From contig PWEB01000206.1 of assembly GCA_003553305.1 (NCBI GenBank), positions 1 to 11,628 on the forward strand: a stretch of DNA of 11,628 bases. Reading direction: 5' to 3'. The position numbers and the translations under genes are program-made. The stretch's first letter is position 1, and every line of letters begins with the position of its first letter. This stretch comes from Syntrophomonadaceae bacterium (GTDB lineage: Bacteria > Bacillota > Dethiobacteria > DTU022). Below, piece by piece: positions 1-6,624 of this stretch. Under the pieces are notes generated by a model. That model ran no database searches and was not told the origin of the DNA. It was given only the letters and a program-made list of their open reading frames with translations.

Positions 1-193
1 ATGAAAAAGAAAAGCTTAGCAAGGGCTTTTATATTTTTATATTCTTATGATTCCTATATATAGAACACAGTATTTAATATTAAAATTTTTTTGGTTTACA
101 GGCAGGAAATTTTAAAATGACTCCGAATTTTATTAGTTAGTATTTAAAAGTCAAAAATCTAAATCTTATGTCAAGTAAGAACGGAGTTTAGGC
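1..193. other. AT-rich upstream leader
   Basis: No gene is supported here. The first 63 bases can be read as a 20-codon peptide, but nothing marks it as real. The stretch is very AT-rich, as expected of a promoter region for the operon that starts at 194. A short AAAAGC/GCTTTT inverted repeat near 13-33, followed by T-rich sequence, could be the end of an upstream transcript, but it is weak. Confidence 0.4.
91..118 (+). promoter_or_regulatory. Weak sigma-70-type promoter candidate for the operon
   Basis: TTGGTT at 91-96 and TAAAAT at 113-118 are separated by 16 bases, about 75 bases upstream of the first gene. The -10 box matches TATAAT at five positions; the -35 box is poor. The AT-rich surroundings could produce such a match by chance. 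Confidence 0.25.
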
Positions 194-1387
194 ATGGCTG
201 ATCAAATCACGAACACTGTTAACTCGTTAAAAGAAGAAGTGATCAAACTACGCAGGGATTTTCATGCTTACCCTGAGTTGGGTTTTGAAGAACATCGTAC
301 TGCTGAAAAAATTGAGGAATATTTAGACAACCTCGGAATTGAAACGCGGCGCATGGCAAAAACCGGTGTGGTGGGTATGATTGAAGGCTCTCAGCCTGGT
401 CCAGTGCTATTGTTACGGGCGGATATGGATGCCCTGCCGGTCGAGGAAGCCAATGATCTTTCATACTGTTCGAGTTGTTCTGGAGTAATGCATGCCTGTG
501 GCCATGATGCACATATGGCTATGCTGCTGGGAGCAGCCAGGGTGCTTAAGAACATGAGCAATGAGCTTAAGGGCATTATCAAACTGGTTTTTCAGCCTAA
601 TGAAGAAATAGCCGGTGCCCTGAGTATGATTGAAGAAGGTGTTCTCCATAATCCGGATGTTGATGCAGCGATGGGCTTACACATTTGGTCACCGTTACAG
701 ACGGGTAAGTTTGGGGTTTGTTCAGGCGCGATCATGGGCGGATTGGAAATTTTTAAAATTACCGTCCATGGCCGGGGTGGGCATACCGGGTATCCAGAAA
801 CTGCTGTTGACCCGTTAATTGCTGCAGCAGACATCATTCAGTCAGCGCAGCGTATTCAAACCAGGGAAATCAGCCTATTAAAACCGACAGTTATAATGTT
901 TGGGCAAATTTCCGGTGGGACCAAGGCAAATATCATTCCTGACTCTATAACCCTGGAAGGTTCCGTGCGCACACTTTATACTGACCATGAGGAAGAGAAT
1001 CCGATGCAGCGGTTAAAACAGCTTGCCGAGAAGGTGTCTGTGGTTCATGGCTGTAGGTGCTCAGTGGAATGGTACCGGGAAAATATCCCTCTGATTAACG
1101 ATTCTGAAATGAGCCGCATGGCTTCTAACGTTGCCCGGAATATGGTTGGCAGTACAGCAGTGGTCAATGATCTGGTTTGTATGCCCAGTGAAGATTTTTC
1201 CGAGTTTTCAGCCCGTGTTCCCGGAGTATTTGTTTTTCTGGGAACCGGGAATAAGAAGAAAGAAAGTGATTATCCCCATCACAATCCGCGCTTTAATATT
1301 GATGAGGAAAGCTTGCCTTTAGGGGTTGAGATGTTTGTGCGGTTTGCGAAGAAATTCTTTAACGAATGGGAGGTGGAAGGGACTTAA
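194..1387 (+). CDS. M20 family (M20D-type) metal-dependent amidohydrolase, possible N-acetyl-diaminobutyrate deacetylase
   Basis: This is a 397-residue, probably cytosolic hydrolase of the amidohydrolase/hippurate hydrolase type, which splits N-acyl amino acids into a free acid and an amino acid. The dinuclear metal site is visible: Cys102 and His104 in MHACGHDAH, Glu137-Glu138 in QPNEE, His163 in GLHIW and a C-terminal His near 363 in PHHNPRF. GRGGHTGYPETAVDP (about 193-207) marks the dimerisation domain, and PSEDF (331-335) is typical of the family. Full length fits. The ATG follows GGAG at 183-186 with a 7-base gap. It is the first gene of the cluster, 66 bases before the transporter lipoprotein gene, with no clear terminator between. 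In a locus with an ectoine-hydrolase-like gene and no DoeB/EutE-type deacetylase, it could deacetylate N-acetyl-2,4-diaminobutyrate. That role is inferred; the family assignment is firm. Confidence 0.93.
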   Translation: MADQITNTVNSLKEEVIKLRRDFHAYPELGFEEHRTAEKIEEYLDNLGIETRRMAKTGVVGMIEGSQPGPVLLLRADMDALPVEEANDLSYCSSCSGVMHACGHDAHMAMLLGAARVLKNMSNELKGIIKLVFQPNEEIAGALSMIEEGVLHNPDVDAAMGLHIWSPLQTGKFGVCSGAIMGGLEIFKITVHGRGGHTGYPETAVDPLIAAADIIQSAQRIQTREISLLKPTVIMFGQISGGTKANIIPDSITLEGSVRTLYTDHEEENPMQRLKQLAEKVSVVHGCRCSVEWYRENIPLINDSEMSRMASNVARNMVGSTAVVNDLVCMPSEDFSEFSARVPGVFVFLGTGNKKKESDYPHHNPRFNIDEESLPLGVEMFVRFAKKFFNEWEVEGT

Positions 1388-1453
1388 ACAACAATCAACA
1401 TTTATCATAACGATTTCATCAGATTTTAATTTAAATTTTTAGGGGGCTTTTAG

Positions 1454-2602
1454 ATGACTAGCAAAAATAAGTTTTGGATGTTTCTTTTAGTGGCAATGGT
1501 TCTGACAGCAGGTGTTTTCATGCTGGCTGGTTGTGAAGAACCGGAAGAAGTTGTAGAGGAAGAAGCTGTAGAGGAAGAAGCTGTAGAGGAAGAAGCTGTA
1601 GAGGAAGAACCGGAAGAAGAACCAGTACTTGACGAAGTAATAGAAGCACGGCTTGCTTCTGAAGAAGTTGAAGGCGACTTCATGACAGTATGGGCGGAGA
1701 ACTTCTCCGAACATATGTATGACTGGTCTGATGGTATGTACCAGCTGGATGTCTATCCAATGGGAACCCTTGGCGATCTTCGTGATATTAACGAACTGGC
1801 TCAGCTTGGCGTAGTAGAGTATGTATTTTCGGATTTTGCCTGGATCGGCGCTTTCGTTCCTGAGGCAATGGTCTTTGGACTGCACTACATGTGGCCTGAA
1901 GAACGACCCTGGGAAGTAATGGAATGGGTTGTCCGCCATGGAGATACTATGGAGATACTTGAAGAAAGCTACCGCCGCGAAGGACTGGTTCCTTTAAGCA
2001 TTATGTTTGAAGGCTGGCAGTGGATGACTTCGCATGAACCAATCCGAACTATAGATGATATGGATGGTTATGATGTGCGGATCATGGCCTCTGATATGCT
2101 TAACGAGCAGTATCTCGCTCTTGGAGCTTCTCCTACCCCGATGGATTATGGAGAGGTCTACAGCGGTTTACAAACCGGGCTTATCGACGGCCAGGTAAAC
2201 CCGTTGTTTGCGATCAAGAGCATGGATTTTTACCAGGAACAAGATTATTTTACGCAGATATTTGCAGAAGTTTTTGTTGGTATCCCGACCATAAACATGG
2301 TATTCTTTGATTCTTTGCCCGAAGCTGTCCAGGAAGAACACCTGGATTGGTGGTCTGATGCGATTCTTCCCGCAGCAGACTGGATTAACGAAAGGCATGA
2401 GGGAGAACTGGATGAAATGCTGGAAGAGCGTCCCGAGATTGAGGTGATCGAGGTTACCGGTGAAGAGCAAGAGAGATTCAAAGAGGCAGCAATGGATGCT
2501 CATGAAAAATTCTTTGAATATGGCGGTCCTAACGCAGAGGCTATTTACGAAGCACTGGTTAGCGATATCGAAAATGCTAAAGAAGAGCTGGGCATAGAAT
2601 AA
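1454..2602 (+). CDS. TRAP transporter substrate-binding lipoprotein, TeaA/UehA (ectoine)-like
   Basis: This is a 382-residue DctP-family binding protein that captures a solute outside the membrane and passes it to the TRAP permeases. Residues 8-24 are a hydrophobic signal segment followed by lipobox LAGC with Cys27, so a membrane-anchored lipoprotein is expected. Residues 28-57 are a Glu-rich linker containing tandem EEEAV units. The binding domain then starts near ARLASEEVEGD (about 65-75). Arg209 in GYDVRIMAS is the family's carboxylate-binding Arg. GASPTPMDYGEVYSGLQTG (224-242) followed by LIDGQVNP, with Asn249, closely resembles Halomonas TeaA as I remember it, as does the N-terminal EGD segment. 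This supports ectoine or a related zwitterion as ligand over a plain C4-dicarboxylate. AGGGGG at 1441-1446 sits 7 bases before the ATG. A terminator follows the gene, probably favouring binding protein over permease. The protein is strikingly acidic. Confidence 0.93.
   Translation: MTSKNKFWMFLLVAMVLTAGVFMLAGCEEPEEVVEEEAVEEEAVEEEAVEEEPEEEPVLDEVIEARLASEEVEGDFMTVWAENFSEHMYDWSDGMYQLDVYPMGTLGDLRDINELAQLGVVEYVFSDFAWIGAFVPEAMVFGLHYMWPEERPWEVMEWVVRHGDTMEILEESYRREGLVPLSIMFEGWQWMTSHEPIRTIDDMDGYDVRIMASDMLNEQYLALGASPTPMDYGEVYSGLQTGLIDGQVNPLFAIKSMDFYQEQDYFTQIFAEVFVGIPTINMVFFDSLPEAVQEEHLDWWSDAILPAADWINERHEGELDEMLEERPEIEVIEVTGEEQERFKEAAMDAHEKFFEYGGPNAEAIYEALVSDIENAKEELGIE
1535..1619 (+). repeat. 15-bp in-frame tandem repeat in the lipoprotein linker
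   Basis: The unit GTAGAGGAAGAAGCT occurs three times exactly (1553-1567, 1568-1582, 1583-1597), followed by a 12-base partial copy (1598-1609). A 16-base direct repeat, GAAGAACCGGAAGAAG, flanks the array at 1535-1550 and 1604-1619. Each unit adds five residues (V-E-E-E-A) to the acidic linker between the lipid anchor and the binding domain. Exact copies suggest recent expansion by slippage. Confidence 0.95.
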
Positions 2603-2616
2603 CAGTAGCCTAAAGC

Positions 2617-2655
2617 AAACCCTGCAGCGGATAAAAACCCGCTGCAGGGTTTTTT
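2617..2655 (+). terminator. Intrinsic terminator between binding-protein and permease genes
   Basis: A perfect 14-bp stem pairs 2617-2630 with 2639-2652 around an 8-base loop, with a GC-rich core (CCCTGCAGCGG) and a six-T run at 2650-2655. It starts 14 bases after the lipoprotein stop codon and ends 19 bases before the small-permease start. It probably stops most transcripts, giving excess binding protein over membrane subunits, with read-through supplying the rest of the operon. Confidence 0.92.
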
Positions 2656-2661
2656 AAAAGT

Positions 2662-2666
2662 GAGGT
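2662..2666 (+). promoter_or_regulatory. Ribosome binding site fixing the small-permease start
   Basis: GAGGT lies 8 bases before the ATG at 2675. The in-frame GTG at 2660 overlaps this motif and has only terminator sequence upstream, so 2675 is preferred. Confidence 0.7.
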
Positions 2667-2674
2667 TAAGATAT

Positions 2675-3202
2675 ATGGACACACTTTTTAAAACTGTTGG
2701 CAAGATTGTAGATTGGTTTGAAATAATTGTTTTAAGTGTGGGTGTTTTTATTCTTGCTGCTCTGCTAATAGCCAATGTTGTTGCCCGCAATTTTTTCAGA
2801 AGCATATATTTTGCAGAAGAAGTATCAATGATTCTGGTCATTTTTATTACTTTTGTGGGTTTAAGCTATGCAGTCCGTAAAGCAAGGCATATCCGGATGG
2901 GGGCTATTTTTGATGCGTTCAATCCGAAATTGCAGAAAATTATGATTTATATAATTGCCGGTTACAGTGGTTTCATTATGTTTCTAATGGCCTATTATGC
3001 TTATGAATATGTGGCTACAGCCCGAATGACAATGCAAGTTACTTCTTCTTTAAGGATTCCTTACTGGATGATAGTGGTTATTGTTATTGTTGGTTTTTTT
3101 ATGGCCGGAATTCAGTATATACGTACGATCATTAAAAATATCAGGGAGGAAGATGTCTGGTTATCCCCGGAGCAGCAGAGTGAGTATGAAAAAGAAGGGT
3201 AA
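2675..3202 (+). CDS. TRAP transporter small permease (DctQ/TeaB-like)
   Basis: This 175-residue membrane protein is the small subunit of the TRAP permease, which pairs with the large subunit to drive solute uptake with an ion gradient. Four hydrophobic segments are visible, at about 16-37, 49-67, 88-110 and 130-150. The central AEEVSM (47-52) and GLSYAVRKARHIRMG (62-76) match the DctQ family pattern, and SLRIPYWM before the last helix is also typical. Length is normal. The start is chosen from the GAGGT site; the longer reading from GTG 2660 adds only five residues. It lies 29 bases before the large permease gene, with which it must be co-transcribed. Confidence 0.92.
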   Translation: MDTLFKTVGKIVDWFEIIVLSVGVFILAALLIANVVARNFFRSIYFAEEVSMILVIFITFVGLSYAVRKARHIRMGAIFDAFNPKLQKIMIYIIAGYSGFIMFLMAYYAYEYVATARMTMQVTSSLRIPYWMIVVIVIVGFFMAGIQYIRTIIKNIREEDVWLSPEQQSEYEKEG

Positions 3203-3214
3203 ATAAAGCAATGC

Positions 3215-3223
3215 AGGGTGGTG
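3215..3223 (+). promoter_or_regulatory. Ribosome binding site for a TTG start
   Basis: AGGGTGGTG lies 8 bases before TTG 3232 and supports that start. The next in-frame candidate, ATG 3253, has no purine-rich site in front of it and would remove the first residues of helix 1. Confidence 0.6.
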
Positions 3224-3231
3224 AATCATAG

Positions 3232-4509
3232 TTGTTATTCCTAGGCGCTACAATGTTAACCAAGTTGTTACTTGGTTTCCCGTTTATGGTTGTATTAATG
3301 GGTTCTTTGATCCTTTATTTTTGGTTTTTTATGCCTGATTTTAATATGCATGTTTTGGTTCAGCAGGTGGTTGGCGGCATAAAGCCACCGGCTCTGGTGG
3401 CAGTGCCCATGTTTGTCCTGGGTGCCACGATTATCACTTCCGGTCAGGCAGCAGGTAAGCTGATCAATATGGTTAAGTGTTTTGTGGGACACATCCCCGG
3501 AGGGTTACCGATTACCACAAATGCCAGCTGTACCCTTTTTGGTGCGGTTTCCGGGTCTACCCAGGCTACTGTGGCAGCAATTGGTGGAACTATGAGGCCG
3601 ATGCTTTTGCAGGCCGGCTATCCCAGTTCTTTTACCCTTGGTCTGATTATCAATTCCAGTGATATCGCTTTTTTAATTCCTCCCAGTATTGGATTTATCG
3701 TTTACGGCGTGGTAACCGGCACTTCGATTGGTGAGCTTTTTTTAGCCGGGATCGGTCCCGGGATCCTAATTTTTTTACTGTTTTCGACATATAGTTTCTT
3801 TTATTCCAAGTATAAAAGAATTGGGCTACTTCCCAAAACTGACTGGAGTGCGCGAGCTGCCGCGATTAAAGAAGGCCTTCCAGTAGTTGGGTTTCCTGCG
3901 ATTATAGTCGGCGGCATCTATGGGGGCATTTTCAGCCCAACCGAAGCGGCTGCTGCAGCAGGGGCTTATGCTCTTTTTTTGGAGCTTGCTGTTTACCGCT
4001 CTCTGACTTTACCTAAACTAGTGGACAGTTTTTTGCAAACCGGGGTTATTACTGGTGTGGTCTTTATTTTGGTTGGCGCAGGACAGGCGCTTTCCTGGAT
4101 GTTAAGTTTCCTTCGCATCCCGCAGCAGGTGCTTGGCCCCATGTTTGGAACTGATCCCACTTATTTAACCGTAATTTTGATTATAGTGGTTTCTTATTTT
4201 GTGGCTTGTATGTTTGTCGATCCGATTGTGGCAATTTATGTCCTCAGTCCGGTTTTTGCGCCTTATGTAATTGAGGCCGGGGTGGATCCGGTTTTGCTGG
4301 GGGTGCTGGTTACCCTGCAGGCAGCTATTGGATCAGCAACTCCGCCATTTGGCTGTGATATATTTACCGCCCAGTTGATATTCAGGCGGCCTTACCTGGA
4401 AGTAATCGGGCATACACCGCCTTTTATATTAATTTTGGTTTTGGTCACCGTGCTATTGGTGGCATTTCCGCAAATAGCGCTCTTTTTACCAGATACCGCA
4501 TTGTTGTAA
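3232..4509 (+). CDS. TRAP transporter large permease (DctM/TeaC-like)
   Basis: This is a 425-residue polytopic membrane protein, the transport-catalysing subunit of the TRAP system. It is hydrophobic throughout, with roughly a dozen membrane segments. Family hallmarks in order are the GFPF segment in helix 1, GAVSGSTQATVAAIGGTM (about 105-122) for the conserved SGS/ATVAAIG region, the IPPSIGFIVYG loop (about 149-159), FSPTEAAAAAGAY (about 234-246), and PPFGCDIFTAQ (about 373-383) near the C-terminus. Length matches the family. It starts with TTG, as judged from the ribosome binding site. The next gene begins 47 bases downstream with no terminator between, so transport and catabolic genes appear to share a transcript. 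Confidence 0.93.
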   Translation: MLFLGATMLTKLLLGFPFMVVLMGSLILYFWFFMPDFNMHVLVQQVVGGIKPPALVAVPMFVLGATIITSGQAAGKLINMVKCFVGHIPGGLPITTNASCTLFGAVSGSTQATVAAIGGTMRPMLLQAGYPSSFTLGLIINSSDIAFLIPPSIGFIVYGVVTGTSIGELFLAGIGPGILIFLLFSTYSFFYSKYKRIGLLPKTDWSARAAAIKEGLPVVGFPAIIVGGIYGGIFSPTEAAAAAGAYALFLELAVYRSLTLPKLVDSFLQTGVITGVVFILVGAGQALSWMLSFLRIPQQVLGPMFGTDPTYLTVILIIVVSYFVACMFVDPIVAIYVLSPVFAPYVIEAGVDPVLLGVLVTLQAAIGSATPPFGCDIFTAQLIFRRPYLEVIGHTPPFILILVLVTVLLVAFPQIALFLPDTALL

Positions 4510-4556
4510 AATCAGCGATTTGTTAACTTGATTGATCGGCAAGGGGAGGTCTTGTT

Positions 4557-5288
4557 GTGAAGTACCGGGCTAAACCGGGGCAGGTCAGTTATGGTGAAGC
4601 GATTGGGATATTGCTGCTGGAAAGCTGTGCCCCTTTTATTCCCGGCGATGTAGCTAATGCTTCCACTTACAGTTTCCCGGTCCGTTTTAAAAGGGTTCCC
4701 GGTCTGACCGTGGAGCGCATTTTCAACCATGACCTGACCTTGTCGAATGAAATAACTGAGGCGGCCGAAGAGTTAAAAAGAAACGGGGTTCGGGCTATAA
4801 CCGGTGACTGCGGTTTTATGGCCCTTTACCAGCGTAAACTAGCAGAGAGACTAGAGTTGCCGATTTTTATGTCCAGTCTCCTGCAGGTTCCCTTTATGAT
4901 CCAGTTGATTGGAGAAAAAAATAAGATTGGCATTATTACTGCCAATGCTGCAGCACTGGACGCTGCTGTCCTGCGACCTTGCGGGGCTGATTTGCCCGGA
5001 AGGCTTGAAATTAGCGGTCTTGAAAATTGCTCGAATTTTAGGATTGCCTTCATTGAGGAGAAAGGCGAATTGGACAGTAACGCCGTAGAGGAAGAAGTGA
5101 TTGCTGTGGCTCTGGAAATGGTTCAAAATATACCGGAGATTAAGCTGCTGCTGCTGGAATGCAGTGTTCTTCCACCCTATGCTGCAGCTATACAAAAGGC
5201 TACCGGCCTTCCGGTATTTGATTATGTAACCATGATAAATTACGTATATTCGGTGGTGCATAGGCAGTACTTTACCGGTTTTATGTAG
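4557..5288 (+). CDS. Asp/Glu/hydantoin-racemase-superfamily protein (possibly EutA-like)
   Basis: This 243-residue cytosolic protein belongs to the aspartate/glutamate racemase superfamily, which includes amino-acid and hydantoin racemases, maleate isomerase and arylmalonate decarboxylase. The two catalytic cysteines expected of the two-base racemases are present: Cys85 in ITGDCGFM and Cys202 in LLLECSVLPPY, each at the end of a predicted strand, in pseudo-symmetric halves. Translation starts at GTG 4557, with AAGGGGAGGT at 4541-4550 placed 6 bases upstream. Its position between the transporter and the ectoine-hydrolase-like gene recalls EutA of rhizobial ectoine/hydroxyectoine clusters, thought to act on hydroxyectoine stereochemistry. 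However, the EutB and EutC partners are absent here. It could instead racemise diaminobutyrate or another amino-acid intermediate. Superfamily is firm; substrate is unknown. Confidence 0.85.
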   Translation: MKYRAKPGQVSYGEAIGILLLESCAPFIPGDVANASTYSFPVRFKRVPGLTVERIFNHDLTLSNEITEAAEELKRNGVRAITGDCGFMALYQRKLAERLELPIFMSSLLQVPFMIQLIGEKNKIGIITANAAALDAAVLRPCGADLPGRLEISGLENCSNFRIAFIEEKGELDSNAVEEEVIAVALEMVQNIPEIKLLLLECSVLPPYAAAIQKATGLPVFDYVTMINYVYSVVHRQYFTGFM

Positions 5289-5359
5289 ATTGCGTTGGGG
5301 GTGTGGTCATAAAAGAACAACAAACTATATTGATATCGTGCAAGATAGGAGGGCTATAA

Positions 5360-6538
5360 ATGGCAAGTGCATTTTCGACGGAAGAATACCTGGGTCGGAT
5401 CCGAAAAACCAAGCAAAAGATGGCCGAAAAAGGCGTCGACTTACTGGTTATCTCTCAACCGGCCAATATGAATTACCTGACTGGTTATGACGGATGGAGT
5501 TTTTATGTACATCAGTGTGTGCTTCTGCACCAGGAGCAGGAAGAACCAATGTGGCTTGGTCGCGGCATGGATGCTAACGGGGCGCGTATTACCACATTTC
5601 TTACCGAAGAGAACATCCGAGAATATTCTGATGATTATGTACAGTCAACCATTAAGCCCCCGATGCATTTTGTGGCTGATGTAATCAAAGAAAAAGGCTG
5701 GGATAAAGGCGTGATCGGGGTGGAGATGGATCAATTTTATTTTACCCACCGCGCTTATGTCGAACTTGAGAGATCTCTTTCCAGGGCTAAGTTTAGTGAT
5801 GCGAATGCCCTGGTCAATTGGGTCAGGGTGGTTAAATCTGAAGCGGAAGTAGAATTTTGCAAGCGGGCAGGTAAAATTGCAGAAAAAGTGATGGATGCTG
5901 CCCGGAAAGCTATCGCAGTTGGGGTTCGCGAGTGTGATGCTGCGGCGGCAGTCGCTTATGCACAATATTCCGGAACGGATCAATATGCCGGAGATTACCC
6001 GGCAATCGTGCCTTTAATGATGGCCGGTGAAGCAACAAAAACTCCGCACCTGACCTGGACTGAAAAAGTCTACCAGCAGGATGAAGCAGTTTTGCTGGAG
6101 CTCGGTGGTGCTTACAGACGTTACCAGGCTCCGATAGCCCGGACCATTTATTTAGGGAAAAAACCACCAAAGCTGCTAAATGAGACTGCTTCTGTTGTGT
6201 TGGAAGGGCTTCATAAGGCGCTTGATACTATAAAAACAGGGGTAACTGCTGAAGATGTTGAAGCGGCATGGCGTAAAGGGATCGCCCACTCGACTGTGGT
6301 CAAAGAATCTCGTATTGGCTACTCCTTCGGATTAAATTATCCTCCTGACTGGGGGGAACAAACCATCAGCGTTCGTCCTGGAGACAAAACTGTTTTGGAA
6401 CCGAACATGATGCTGCATTTAATCCCGGGGATCTGGTACGATGAAGTCGGTTTTGAAGTAGATGCCAGCGTGCGGGTAACTTCGGGTGGTTATGAACATG
6501 TTTACAATTATCCTCTGGAGTTTTTTCTTGAAGAATAG
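5360..6538 (+). CDS. doeA: Creatinase-fold (M24 family) hydrolase resembling ectoine hydrolase DoeA/EutD
   Basis: This is a 392-residue cytosolic protein with the two-domain creatinase/prolidase layout. The N-terminal domain includes NYLTGYDGWSFYVHQCVLL (38-56) and GRGMDANGA (68-76); the pita-bread domain starts near 160. These segments, HYVQST-like DDYVQST (91-97), GDYPAIVPLM (211-220), PHLTW (229-233) and GYSFGLNYPPDWGE (320-333), match DoeA as I remember it. DoeA hydrolyses the ectoine ring to N-acetyl-2,4-diaminobutyrate. The metal ligands of true M24 aminopeptidases are mostly replaced (Glu247, Pro258, Tyr321, Ile355, Asp368), which argues against a metallopeptidase and agrees with metal-free creatinase and DoeA. 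The ATG follows TAGGAGGG at 5346-5353 by 6 bases. A related cyclic amidine or creatine-like substrate is the main alternative. Confidence 0.85.
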   Translation: MASAFSTEEYLGRIRKTKQKMAEKGVDLLVISQPANMNYLTGYDGWSFYVHQCVLLHQEQEEPMWLGRGMDANGARITTFLTEENIREYSDDYVQSTIKPPMHFVADVIKEKGWDKGVIGVEMDQFYFTHRAYVELERSLSRAKFSDANALVNWVRVVKSEAEVEFCKRAGKIAEKVMDAARKAIAVGVRECDAAAAVAYAQYSGTDQYAGDYPAIVPLMMAGEATKTPHLTWTEKVYQQDEAVLLELGGAYRRYQAPIARTIYLGKKPPKLLNETASVVLEGLHKALDTIKTGVTAEDVEAAWRKGIAHSTVVKESRIGYSFGLNYPPDWGEQTISVRPGDKTVLEPNMMLHLIPGIWYDEVGFEVDASVRVTSGGYEHVYNYPLEFFLEE

Positions 6539-6609
6539 CTCGTATTATTAACTGGAAATAGGCCTGGACCTGAAGTGGCCGGGCTGAAATTCAAATAAAT
6601 TATTTTATG

Positions 6610-6616
6610 AAAGGAG
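6610..6616 (+). promoter_or_regulatory. Ribosome binding site fixing a TTG start for the PanB-like gene
   Basis: AAAGGAG lies 8 bases before TTG 6625. An in-frame ATG at 6607 overlaps the site and has only AT-rich sequence upstream, so it is unlikely to be the start. PanB homologues also begin close to the SKKNVLDL segment. Confidence 0.75.
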
Positions 6617-6624
6617 TAATAACT

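Noticed and set aside
1..63. 20-codon plus-strand peptide starting MKKKSLARAF
   Set aside because: There is no visible upstream sequence to judge a start, no recognisable motif, and chance is likely in AT-rich DNA.
1450..1939. Minus-strand frames rich in Ser/Thr or Phe/Leu/Tyr opposite the lipoprotein gene
   Set aside because: They are shadows of the Glu-rich tandem repeat on the plus strand and have no ribosome binding site.
6561..6584. GCCTGG/CCGGGC inverted repeat between the DoeA-like and PanB-like genes
   Set aside because: It has only 6 bp including a wobble, a long loop and no T run, so it does not support a terminator or regulatory call.
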